Below are positions 8,374 to 16,740 of a stretch of DNA of 64,000 nucleotides, one piece after another. The notes beneath the pieces were generated by a model. It was not told the DNA's origin. It worked only from the letters and a program-made list of their open reading frames with translations, and did not search any database. Location: positions 1,612,001 through 1,676,000 of the forward strand of contig NZ_CP155619.1 of NCBI RefSeq assembly GCF_039697315.1, read 5' to 3'. The first letter of the stretch is position 1; every line of letters starts with the position of its first letter. Source of the stretch: Pseudomonas abietaniphila. GTDB lineage: Bacteria > Pseudomonadota > Gammaproteobacteria > Pseudomonadales > Pseudomonadaceae. A program made the translations under genes and the position numbers.

Positions 8374-8439
8374 GGCGTGCTGCTCTCGAATGCCCAATGG
8401 CGACAATAATGCGGAATCCCGGCGGCGCTGACCAGCACC

Positions 8440-8814
8440 TTAGACTTTCAAATCCACCCACAAGCCCTGACGCGGCTCGTCGTCGATGATCGGCACGACC
8501 GGGACGGTGTTGTCGGCATTCAGATAATCCCCAGGCATGGCCGGACCCGCGTGCTGAGGCTCGTTCGGGGTGTCTTCATCAAGATCGGGATGACGATCGG
8601 CGGTGCGTCGGTCACGGCGGCGCCTTTGCTGTCGGCGCTGTTCTTCGCGCAGCAGCAACTGAGCCTGCTCGGGATCGCGCTCCCCCATGTTGATCGTGGT
8701 TTCGCTGGAACTGGGCTGCACGGGCGTAACGGGCGGAATGTCCGGGGTTGGCTTGACCGGGTCCTGCTGCGCAGTCACGGGGGCTGCACTCAAGGGAATC
8801 AGCGGTGGCAGCAT
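8440..8814 (-). CDS. Conserved hypothetical protein, Pro/Gln/Arg-rich
   Basis: A 124-residue low-complexity protein. The N-terminal half is Pro/Thr/Ser-rich, a highly basic Gln/Arg helix (about residues 52-70, EEQRRQQRRRRDRR) follows, and the acidic end closes with GLWVDLKV. AGGAGA precedes the ATG. Homologues of this gene beside rapA are sometimes labelled aspartate-semialdehyde dehydrogenase in pseudomonad annotations; nothing in the sequence (no Rossmann fold, no catalytic Cys) supports that name. It is divergent from rapA. Function unknown. Confidence 0.65.
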   Translation of the reverse strand: MLPPLIPLSAAPVTAQQDPVKPTPDIPPVTPVQPSSSETTINMGERDPEQAQLLLREEQRRQQRRRRDRRTADRHPDLDEDTPNEPQHAGPAMPGDYLNADNTVPVVPIIDDEPRQGLWVDLKV

Positions 8815-9020
8815 GGTAATGGTCTCCTGTTATCAAGCTGTCGGCAGCCGTTTCGTCGACTTGAGCCGTGAGAAGCGGAAGTTTCGACTATGTTTTTCGC
8901 AACAAGTGCCCGCACGAGGCCAGGAGCCCAATAAATACGGGCGTTTTACACAGTTAGCTTTGGCCTGGGCCGCTTGTTCCGTTAACATAGTCGGCTTTTT
9001 CAAGGCGGGAGTCAGGCAGC

Positions 9021-11867
9021 ATGGCGCAGCAGTATCAACCGGGGCAACGCTGGATTAGCGACAGCGAAGCCGAGCTGGGTTTAGGCACCGTTCTGGCACA
9101 GGACGGCCGCTTGTTGACCGTGCTCTATCCGGCCACTGGCGACACCCGCCAGTATGCTTTGCGCAATGCGCCGCTGACGCGGGTGCGCTTCTCGCCGGGT
9201 GACACCATCACCCACTTCGAGAACTGGAAAATGACCGTACGCGAAGTCGACGACGTCGACGGCCTGCTGGTCTATCACGGTCTCAACGCGCAGAACCAGC
9301 CGGTCACCCTGCCGGAAACCCAACTGTCGAACTTCATTCAATTCCGCCTGGCCAGCGATCGCCTGTTCGCCGGGCAGATCGACCCGCTGCCCTGGTTCTC
9401 GCTGCGCTATCACACGCTGGAGCACACCAGCCGTCAGCTGCAATCCTCGCTGTGGGGCCTGGGCGGTGTTCGTGCCCAGCCTATCGCGCACCAGTTGCAC
9501 ATCGCCCGTGAAGTCGCCGACCGCATCGCGCCGCGTGTTTTGCTGGCCGACGAAGTGGGCCTGGGCAAGACCATCGAAGCCGGTCTGGTGATCCACCGTC
9601 AATTGCTGTCGGGCCGCGCCAGCCGCGTGCTGATCCTGGTGCCTGAAAACCTGCAGCACCAGTGGCTGGTGGAGATGCGCCGCCGCTTCAACCTGCAGGT
9701 TGCGCTGTTCGACGCCGAGCGCTTCATCGAAAGCGATGCCAGCAACCCCTTCGAAGACACCCAGCTTGCCTTGGTGTCGCTGGAGTGGCTGGTCGACGAC
9801 GAGAAGGCACAGGATGCACTGTTCGCCGCTGGCTGGGACCTGCTGGTGGTCGACGAGGCCCACCACCTGGTCTGGCATGAAGAAAAGGCCAGCCCGGAAT
9901 ACTCGCTGGTCGAACAACTGGCCGAAGTGATTCCTGGCGTGTTGCTGCTCACCGCGACCCCGGAACAACTGGGTCAGGACAGCCACTTCGCCCGTCTGCG
10001 CCTGCTCGACCCGAACCGTTTCCACGACCTGCACGCTTTCCGCGCCGAGAGCGAAAACTATCGCCCGGTCGCCGAAGCCGTTCAGGAGCTGCTTGATCAG
10101 GGTCGTCTCTCGCCGGAAGCGCACAAGACCATTCACGGCTTCCTCGGCGCCGAAGGCGAAGCATTGCTTGGCGCCGTGGCCGATGGCGACACCGAAGCCA
10201 GCGCCCGTCTGATCCGCGAATTGCTCGACCGTCACGGCACCGGCCGCGTGCTGTTCCGTAACACCCGTGCCGCCGTGCAGGGCTTCCCGGAGCGCAAGCT
10301 GCATCCGTATCCGCTGCCGTGCCCGGCCGAATACCTCGAATTGCCGATGGGCGAGCACGCCGACCTGTACCCGGAAGTCAGCTTCCAGGCCCAGGGCGAA
10401 ACCAGCGAAGAAGAACGCTGGTGGCGTTTCGACCCGCGCGTCGACTGGCTGATCGACACGCTGAAGATGCTCAAGCGCGTCAAAGTGCTGGTGATCTGCG
10501 CCCACGCCGAAACGGCCATGGATCTGGAAGACGCCCTGCGCGTGCGTTCCGGCATCCCGGCAACCGTGTTCCACGAAGGCATGAACATCCTGGAACGTGA
10601 CCGTGCCGCCGCTTACTTCGCTGATGAAGAGTTCGGGGCACAGGTGCTGATCTGTTCGGAAATCGGCAGCGAAGGCCGTAACTTCCAGTTCTCCCATCAC
10701 CTGGTGTTGTTCGACCTGCCTGCGCACCCGGACTTGCTGGAGCAGCGTATCGGGCGTCTGGACCGTATCGGCCAGAAACACATCATCGAACTGCACGTGC
10801 CGTACCTGGAAACCAGCCCGCAAGAGCGCCTGTTCCAGTGGTACCACGAAGCGCTCAACGCCTTCCTCAACACCTGCCCGACCGGCAACGCCCTGCAACA
10901 TCAGTTCGGCCCGCGTCTGCTGCCGCAGCTGGAAGGTGGCGACGAGGACGATTGGCAGGCGCTGGTGGCTGAAGCCCGTGCGGAGCGCGAGCGTCTGGAA
11001 AGCGAATTGCACACCGGCCGTGACCGTTTGCTGGAACTCAACTCAGGCGGTGCCGGCGAAGGCGAAGCGCTGGTCGAGGCCATCCTTGAGCAGGACGATC
11101 AGTTCACCTTGCCGATCTACATGGAAACCCTGTTCGACGCCTTCGGCATCGACAGCGAAGACCATTCGGAAAATGCCCTGATCCTCAAGCCGAGCGAGAA
11201 GATGCTCGACGCCAGCTTCCCGCTGGGTGACGACGAAGGCGTGACCATCACCTACGACCGCAACCAGGCGCTGTCCCGTGAAGACATGCAGTTCATCACT
11301 TGGGAACACCCGATGGTGCAAGGCGGCATGGACCTGGTGCTGTCCGGCTCGATGGGCAACACCGCTGTCGCGCTGATCAAGAACAAGGCGCTGAAACCCG
11401 GCACTGTGCTGCTTGAGCTTCTTTATGTCAGTGAAGTGGTTGCACCGCGCTCGCTGCAGCTGGGTCGTTACCTGCCACCGGCCGCCCTGCGCTGCCTGCT
11501 GGACGCCAACGGCAACGACCTGTCAGGGCGCGTGTCGTTCACGACCCTGAACGATCAGCTGGAAAGCGTTCCGCGCGCCAGCGCCAACAAGTTCATCCAG
11601 GCCCAGCGCGACGTGCTCAACCCGCAGATCACCGCCGCCGAAAGCAAGATCGCGCCCAAACATGCCGAACGCGTGGCAGAGGCACAGCGTCGACTGGCTG
11701 CCGACACCGATGAAGAGCTGGCACGTCTGACTGCTCTGCAAGCGGTCAACCCGACCGTTCGCGACAGCGAACTGACCGCGCTGCGCGAACTGCGTGAGCA
11801 AGGTCTGGCGATGCTGGACAAAGCGGCGCTGCGTCTGGAAGCGATTCGGGTGTTGGTCGCGGGTTAA
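9021..11867 (+). CDS. rapA: RNA polymerase-associated ATPase RapA (HepA)
   Basis: SWI2/SNF2-type ATPase that binds RNA polymerase and promotes its recycling after transcription. At 948 residues it has the family's usual length. Visible are the N-terminal Tudor-like KOW region ([15 protein letters not shown]), the RecA1 motif [14 protein letters not shown] (about 173-186), DEAHH (about 278-282), TATPEQ, and the second helicase domain with [14 protein letters not shown] and [21 protein letters not shown] precedes the start. It is a single gene followed by a REP-bounded repeat rather than an obvious terminator. In P. aeruginosa it also lies a few genes before nbdA, consistent with this window. 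Confidence 0.97.
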   Translation: MAQQYQPGQRWISDSEAELGLGTVLAQDGRLLTVLYPATGDTRQYALRNAPLTRVRFSPGDTITHFENWKMTVREVDDVDGLLVYHGLNAQNQPVTLPETQLSNFIQFRLASDRLFAGQIDPLPWFSLRYHTLEHTSRQLQSSLWGLGGVRAQPIAHQLHIAREVADRIAPRVLLADEVGLGKTIEAGLVIHRQLLSGRASRVLILVPENLQHQWLVEMRRRFNLQVALFDAERFIESDASNPFEDTQLALVSLEWLVDDEKAQDALFAAGWDLLVVDEAHHLVWHEEKASPEYSLVEQLAEVIPGVLLLTATPEQLGQDSHFARLRLLDPNRFHDLHAFRAESENYRPVAEAVQELLDQGRLSPEAHKTIHGFLGAEGEALLGAVADGDTEASARLIRELLDRHGTGRVLFRNTRAAVQGFPERKLHPYPLPCPAEYLELPMGEHADLYPEVSFQAQGETSEEERWWRFDPRVDWLIDTLKMLKRVKVLVICAHAETAMDLEDALRVRSGIPATVFHEGMNILERDRAAAYFADEEFGAQVLICSEIGSEGRNFQFSHHLVLFDLPAHPDLLEQRIGRLDRIGQKHIIELHVPYLETSPQERLFQWYHEALNAFLNTCPTGNALQHQFGPRLLPQLEGGDEDDWQALVAEARAERERLESELHTGRDRLLELNSGGAGEGEALVEAILEQDDQFTLPIYMETLFDAFGIDSEDHSENALILKPSEKMLDASFPLGDDEGVTITYDRNQALSREDMQFITWEHPMVQGGMDLVLSGSMGNTAVALIKNKALKPGTVLLELLYVSEVVAPRSLQLGRYLPPAALRCLLDANGNDLSGRVSFTTLNDQLESVPRASANKFIQAQRDVLNPQITAAESKIAPKHAERVAEAQRRLAADTDEELARLTALQAVNPTVRDSELTALRELREQGLAMLDKAALRLEAIRVLVAG

Positions 11868-11903
11868 ACCGTCTCGCCGCAGATGATGCGGCGAATACCC
11901 ATA

Positions 11904-12039
11904 TGTAGGAGCGTGGCTTGTCCCGCGATCTGCTGCGAAGCAGCAGTAAACCCGGACACCTTGGCCGTATCCAGTAAACCGCACTCACAGGTTTTGCGAC
12001 CGGTTCCCGGTCGATCGCGGGACAAGCCACGCTCCTACA
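11904..12039. repeat. Stand-alone copy of the REP-bounded core repeat
   Basis: TGTAGGAGCGTGGCTTGTCC opens and GGGACAAGCCACGCTCCTAC closes this unit, with GCTGCGAAGCAGC and CGGTTCCCGG hairpins inside. It matches 7391-7539 in inverse orientation but has no long arms around it. It sits between the convergent rapA and MFS genes, where it could serve as a bidirectional terminator. Confidence 0.85.
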
Positions 12040-12060
12040 GGTCCGTAGAAAACCGGAAAA

Positions 12061-13416
12061 TCACGCCACCGACGGCTTCACCCCCTGCCCCACCGGCTCA
12101 TCGGCCACCATTCCTTCGCGCATCCGCTGCGCATCGCGACTGAAGCATTTCGACGCCCGTACCAGAAACACCAGCGCCAAAAACAACGCGACCGGGATCA
12201 GGTACATCGCGTCATGCAGCCCGACCGCCTTGAACGGCTCGGTCATCTGCTCCACCTGCGCCGCGTTCATCGCCGTATGGGCAAAGTGATCCGACAGCAA
12301 ACCCACCACCACCGGCCCCAGACCGCCACCCAGCAGGTACAGACCGGCAAAGAACAGCGCCATCGCCGTGGCCCGCAGCCGAGGCTGCACAACGTCCTGA
12401 ATCGCGGTGTAAACGCAGGTATAGAAGTTGTAGGAAAACAACCAGCCAACGCTGAACACGCCCACAAATACGCCGATCTCGATACGCCCGGCGTGCAGGG
12501 CATAGCCGGTGCAGAGACTCGCGACGGCCATGCTCAACGCCGCGAACAGGAGTCGGCCGTTGGCGAAGCGTTGATGCAGTTTGTCAGCGATCCAGCCACC
12601 CGCGGTCAAACCCACCAGCCCGGTCACACCGACGATGATCCCCGTCGCCATCGCGGCGTCCTGCAACGGCAGCAGGAAATACCGTTGCAGCATCGGCACC
12701 ATGAACGAGTTGCAGGCGTAGGTTGAAAAGTTGAAGGCAAGACCCGCCAGCACCAGCCAGCGGAACGTTGGGATCGACAACACGCGACGGATCGGCCGGT
12801 CGATCTTTTCCTGCGACATCGCCACGTTTTCCGCCGCCCCGCGTGCGGGCTCGCGGATGAAGAACATGAACACCGCCAGCAGCAACCCCGGTACGGCGGC
12901 AATGAAGAACGGCGCGCGCCAACTGTCGAACGCCTTGACCATCGCCCCGATGGTAAAGAACGCCAGTAACAAGCCCAACGGCAGGCCGAGCATAAAGATA
13001 CCCATCGCCCGCGCCCGCTTGTGCGCCGGGAACAGGTCGCCGATCAGAGAGTTGGCCGCCGGCGCGTAGCTCGCTTCGCCAATGCCGACGCCCATGCGCA
13101 CCAACAGGAACGCCCAGAAATTGCCGACCAGGCCATTCACCGCCGTCAGGCCACTCCACACCGCCAGTCCCCAGCCCATCAGTTTACGGCGTGAACCGTT
13201 ATCGGCCATGCGACCCAAGGGCAAACCCGCGATGGCGTAGACCAGGGTAAACGCCGTACCGATGATGCCCAGCTGGAAGTCGCTCAACAGCCACTCCTTG
13301 CGGATCGGCTCGATGATGATCGCGGGAATGGTGCGATCGAAGAAGTTAAACAGGTTGGCCAGAAACAGAAGGAACAGAATGCGCCATGCGTTCGCTGCCT
13401 GAGTGGAATGATCCAT
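12061..13416 (-). CDS. MFS transporter, Spinster-like
   Basis: A 451-residue inner-membrane protein with about 12 hydrophobic segments. MFS signature motif A appears in the loop after TM2 as GRMADNGSRRK, and a GIGEASYAPAANSLIGD stretch in TM4-5 is characteristic of the spinster/sphingolipid-transporter-like subgroup. Substrate cannot be deduced; relatives carry organic acids, lipids or drugs. AAAGAG precedes the ATG. It is convergent with rapA, with the core repeat between, and divergent from the cysteine-cluster gene at 13690. No regulator or catabolic gene is adjacent to hint at the substrate. Confidence 0.85.
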   Translation of the reverse strand: MDHSTQAANAWRILFLLFLANLFNFFDRTIPAIIIEPIRKEWLLSDFQLGIIGTAFTLVYAIAGLPLGRMADNGSRRKLMGWGLAVWSGLTAVNGLVGNFWAFLLVRMGVGIGEASYAPAANSLIGDLFPAHKRARAMGIFMLGLPLGLLLAFFTIGAMVKAFDSWRAPFFIAAVPGLLLAVFMFFIREPARGAAENVAMSQEKIDRPIRRVLSIPTFRWLVLAGLAFNFSTYACNSFMVPMLQRYFLLPLQDAAMATGIIVGVTGLVGLTAGGWIADKLHQRFANGRLLFAALSMAVASLCTGYALHAGRIEIGVFVGVFSVGWLFSYNFYTCVYTAIQDVVQPRLRATAMALFFAGLYLLGGGLGPVVVGLLSDHFAHTAMNAAQVEQMTEPFKAVGLHDAMYLIPVALFLALVFLVRASKCFSRDAQRMREGMVADEPVGQGVKPSVA

Positions 13417-13689
13417 GTGTCGATCTCTTTATTGTTGTTTGGCCGGACACCACCAATCCGGGAAATGGAAATCTAGTCAGGGTTGTCGACCCTGTCTTTG
13501 ATCATTCGCAAGGCTGATATCAGCCCATCGCAGGGGCGTTTCCACGCCGCCAGACGTCCCCCTCATGCCTGCGAATTTCAAGCGTCATACACATCCAGAA
13601 ATATTTTTACGGCCTACTTCCCAGCCGCCATGGAAAGCCTAGAATAGCCAGCCGATTCATCCCCTTCCCGACTCATTCCCCCCCGGTTA

Positions 13690-14085
13690 ATGTCCATGTC
13701 CGAAGCCAGTCCGTGCCTGAATTGTGGTGCCTGCTGTTCACACTTTCGTGTGTCTTTTTTTTGGGGTGAATGCGCGTCGGCGGGCGGAACCGTCCCCGAT
13801 GAGCTGGTGAGCAGCATCAGCCCAAGCCGCGTGGCAATGTTGGGAACCGACTGCAAATCCGTGCGCTGCACTGCGCTTGAGGGCGACGTTGGAAAAGGGA
13901 CGCGTTGCTCGATCTACGAACAGCGCTCCAGCACGTGCCGAGAGTTCGAGGCCTCGTGGACCGATGGCCAGCACAACCCGGACTGCGACGCTGCCCGAGC
14001 GGCATTCGGGCTGGCGGCCATTGCTCAGCCGGCCTTTTCGGAAGAGACATGGCCGGCATTGACCGATGCCGTCTGCGTGGCTTAG
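13690..14085 (+). CDS. YkgJ-family cysteine-cluster protein
   Basis: A 131-residue protein of the YkgJ / zinc-or-iron-chelating CxxCxxCC family (UPF0153). The N-terminal motif CLNCGACC (about residues 10-17), the later cysteines in DCKSVRCTAL, TRCSIYEQRSSTC and a final DC..A motif give the usual conserved Cys set, thought to bind metal. The biochemical role of the family is not established. A second ATG two codons downstream (13696) is an alternative start; neither has a strong ribosome-binding site. It lies 147 bases before the nbdA-like gene in the same direction. Confidence 0.8.
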   Translation: MSMSEASPCLNCGACCSHFRVSFFWGECASAGGTVPDELVSSISPSRVAMLGTDCKSVRCTALEGDVGKGTRCSIYEQRSSTCREFEASWTDGQHNPDCDAARAAFGLAAIAQPAFSEETWPALTDAVCVA

Positions 14086-14161
14086 AACATTTCGCGATGA
14101 CTGTTATTTCAAAATAGTTGGTCGTTCCGTCTCCAGACAGCTGTTTTAAAACCTGCCGCTT

Positions 14162-14168
14162 CTATAAT
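14162..14168 (+). promoter_or_regulatory. Candidate RpoS-type -10 element of the nbdA-like gene
   Basis: CTATAAT lies 65 bases before the chosen start. The C immediately upstream of TATAAT is the feature favoured by RpoS, and no good -35 hexamer is present at 17 bases. RpoS control has been reported for nbdA in P. aeruginosa. This is a weak call from sequence alone. Confidence 0.4.
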
Positions 14169-14232
14169 TCATCGCAAAGTGCCATCAGTCGTTCCGACTG
14201 AAGTCACCCGCCGTTGACACATGGAGCGTGCT

Positions 14233-16536
14233 ATGGATTGGCTGGGTCTGCATTTTTTACCGTCGATGCCGACGGATGGCCGGATGCTGCTGGAATGCAG
14301 CCATAACCCTCTGCTCATCGTCCTCGCTTATCTGGTCGCCTGTGCGGCCAGTTTCGCGACGCTGGACATTGCCGAGCGGGTCGGACACGTCGACAACCGT
14401 CAGGCCAGGATTCGCTGGCGGGCGTTAGGCGCGTTATGCCTGGCGGTCGGTATCTGGGCCATGCATTTCATCAGCATGCTGTCGTTTCAGACCCCGCTCG
14501 AAATGCACTACGACCTCCCGGTGACGATCGCCTCACTGGCGATCGCCCTGATCTCCGGCATGGTCGCGATGGAAGCGCTGAGTCACCCGCAGCTACGCGC
14601 GGCCCAGTACCTGTTCGCTTCGCTGTGCATCGGTCTGGGCATCACCGCCATGCACTACGTCGGCATGTCTGCGATGCGCTCGAGCGCCATGCACTATTAC
14701 GAACCGGTCCGCTTCGCGGCCTCGATCGTCATCGCTGTCGCCAGCAGCCTCGCCGCGCTGGTCCTGGCCATTCATCTGCGCCAGGGCAGCGGGATGTTTC
14801 ATCAGTGGCTCAAATACGGCGCAAGCCTGGTCCTCGGCGCGGGCATCGTCAGCACTCACTTTATGGGCATGTGGGCGCTGCACCTGATGGTCCCGGCGGG
14901 CATGCAGCTGCAAGGCCCTTCGACCGACAACAGCCTGCACTTGAGCCTGACCATCGCCCTGATCGTCCTGCTGATCATCGCCGGTAGCGTCAGCGCCGCG
15001 TTGGCTGATAAAAAACTTCAAGCCAAGGAACGCGACCTGCGAAGGGTCAACGCGCTGCTCAGCCAACTCGACCAGGCGCGCGTGTCCTTGCAGCAGGTCG
15101 CGCATTACGACGCGCTGACCAACCTGATCAACCGTCGCGGCTTCAACCAGATTTTCGCCGAGCGTCTGATGGAGCAGAAGTTGACGGAGGGCATGCTGGC
15201 CGTGATGTTTCTGGACATCGACCACTTCAAGCGCATCAACGACAGCCTCGGCCACGATGCCGGCGACGAACTCCTCAAGGTGATCGCCGAGCGGATTCGC
15301 AGCGCAACCCGAACCCACGATGTGGTGGCACGATTTGGCGGCGACGAGTTCTGCATCCTGATCGCGCTGCACAACACCAATGAAGCACTGCATCTGGCGC
15401 AACGGGTGATGCAGAAGATGAAAGAGCCGATCGCGTTGTCGGGGCGGCGGATGGTCATGACCACCAGCATCGGCATCAGCGTTTACCCGCAAGACGGCGA
15501 CACCTCGGAAGAACTGCTCAAGCACGCCGACCTGGCGCTCTATCAGTCCAAGGGACACGGCCGCAACAGCATTCATTTCTTCAGCGACAACCTCAAGACC
15601 AAAGCCAGCCTGGAATTGCATCTGGAAGAAGAACTGCGCGCCGCGTTGCGTGAGGAAAACGGCCTTCAGCTCTACTACCAACCTATCGTCGACCTGCGCA
15701 CCGGTCATGTCGCCAAGTTCGAAGCGTTGGTGCGCTGGGAGCATCCGACCCATGGACTGCTGACCCCGGATCGCTTCATCGGCATCGCCGAAAACAACGG
15801 TTTGATTGCCGAGCTGGATAATTGGGTACTGCGCCGCGCCTGTCGGGACCTGGGCCTGCTGACCGAACCCGGGTTCGAGAAGCTGGTGATTGCGGTGAAC
15901 TGCTCCGCCCTGAATCTGGCGCGCGACGAACTCGTGGATGAGGTCGCCAGTGCGCTGAGCGATGCCAACGTCGCCCCTCACCGCCTGGAGCTGGAGGTGA
16001 CCGAAAACGCGCTGATGGGCAACATCAGCAACACCATCGTGCTGCTCAATGGCATTCGCGCGTTGGGCGTGGGCCTGTCCATCGACGACTTCGGCACGGG
16101 CTATTCCTCCCTGGCCTATCTCAAGCGCCTTCCGCTGGACACGGTCAAGATCGACCGGTCGTTCATCATCGACATCCCGAAATCGCCGCAGGACATGGAA
16201 ATCGTTCAGGCGATCATCCTCATGGCCCACACCCTGCACCTCAAGGTCGTGACCGAAGGCGTCGAAACGCCCGCGCAGCTGGAATTCCTCAGTCAGCATG
16301 GCTGCGATTACGTGCAGGGTTATCTGTTCAGTAAACCGGCGCCCCTGAGCAGCCTGAAGCCGCTGGTACAGCAGCTCAACCTGAGGCGGCCCGCGGGGCT
16401 GTGGCCCTCGACGACCATGCTCGATGCTGTGAACATGGCGGTGCAGGGACCGGGCAATCCGTTGAGCCTGACCGACAGCAGTGATCCACGCATGGCCCGT
16501 TTCTGCCAGGCCCCGCGCGTCGAACCCGCCGGATAA
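14233..16536 (+). CDS. nbdA: MHYT-GGDEF-EAL c-di-GMP enzyme, NbdA-like
   Basis: Inner-membrane c-di-GMP turnover protein of 767 residues. Residues ~15-250 form the seven-helix MHYT sensor with the repeated MHF, MHY and THF motifs proposed to bind copper and sense NO, CO or O2. A coiled linker leads to a GGDEF domain with intact GGDEF (369-373) and I-site RTHD (360-363), then an EAL domain with EAL (497-499), DDFGTGYSSL and VTEGVET. Both activities therefore look possible. Position a few kb after rapA matches P. aeruginosa PA3311 (nbdA, NO-induced biofilm dispersal), whose GGDEF is degenerate (AGDEF) there. The related MucR has the same domains, so orthology needs a tree. I chose the ATG at 14233 because GGAGCG precedes it. 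Confidence 0.82.
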   Translation: MDWLGLHFLPSMPTDGRMLLECSHNPLLIVLAYLVACAASFATLDIAERVGHVDNRQARIRWRALGALCLAVGIWAMHFISMLSFQTPLEMHYDLPVTIASLAIALISGMVAMEALSHPQLRAAQYLFASLCIGLGITAMHYVGMSAMRSSAMHYYEPVRFAASIVIAVASSLAALVLAIHLRQGSGMFHQWLKYGASLVLGAGIVSTHFMGMWALHLMVPAGMQLQGPSTDNSLHLSLTIALIVLLIIAGSVSAALADKKLQAKERDLRRVNALLSQLDQARVSLQQVAHYDALTNLINRRGFNQIFAERLMEQKLTEGMLAVMFLDIDHFKRINDSLGHDAGDELLKVIAERIRSATRTHDVVARFGGDEFCILIALHNTNEALHLAQRVMQKMKEPIALSGRRMVMTTSIGISVYPQDGDTSEELLKHADLALYQSKGHGRNSIHFFSDNLKTKASLELHLEEELRAALREENGLQLYYQPIVDLRTGHVAKFEALVRWEHPTHGLLTPDRFIGIAENNGLIAELDNWVLRRACRDLGLLTEPGFEKLVIAVNCSALNLARDELVDEVASALSDANVAPHRLELEVTENALMGNISNTIVLLNGIRALGVGLSIDDFGTGYSSLAYLKRLPLDTVKIDRSFIIDIPKSPQDMEIVQAIILMAHTLHLKVVTEGVETPAQLEFLSQHGCDYVQGYLFSKPAPLSSLKPLVQQLNLRRPAGLWPSTTMLDAVNMAVQGPGNPLSLTDSSDPRMARFCQAPRVEPAG

Positions 16537-16740
16537 CTGTGATCTGCCCCACAACCCCGCGACGTTGAGCCTTCGCACGCTCAAGAAAGACCGTTCGTCG
16601 CCGATCATCCGAGGGATTCCCTTAGGCAGCGCTAGGGTTAGGCCCTATCGCTCGCCGTCGATATCCCGCTGTACAGTCGGGTTTTCTTTTTGGTGATGGC
16701 GCGATGACACTTGTGCGTCATCCTTCAGGCATGGCGTGCG

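Noticed and set aside
8440..8814. Aspartate-semialdehyde dehydrogenase
   Set aside because: Name seen for relatives, but this 124-residue low-complexity protein has no dinucleotide fold or catalytic Cys.
9081..11012. 643-codon minus-strand frame opposite rapA
   Set aside because: The plus strand encodes a complete RapA with all motifs; the antisense translation is Gln/Val/His-rich without recognisable features.
14593..16608. 671-codon open frame on the minus strand opposite the nbdA-like gene
   Set aside because: It mirrors the codon pattern of the real gene, has no domain or membrane logic of its own and no ribosome-binding site; GC-rich Pseudomonas genes commonly leave such antisense frames open.
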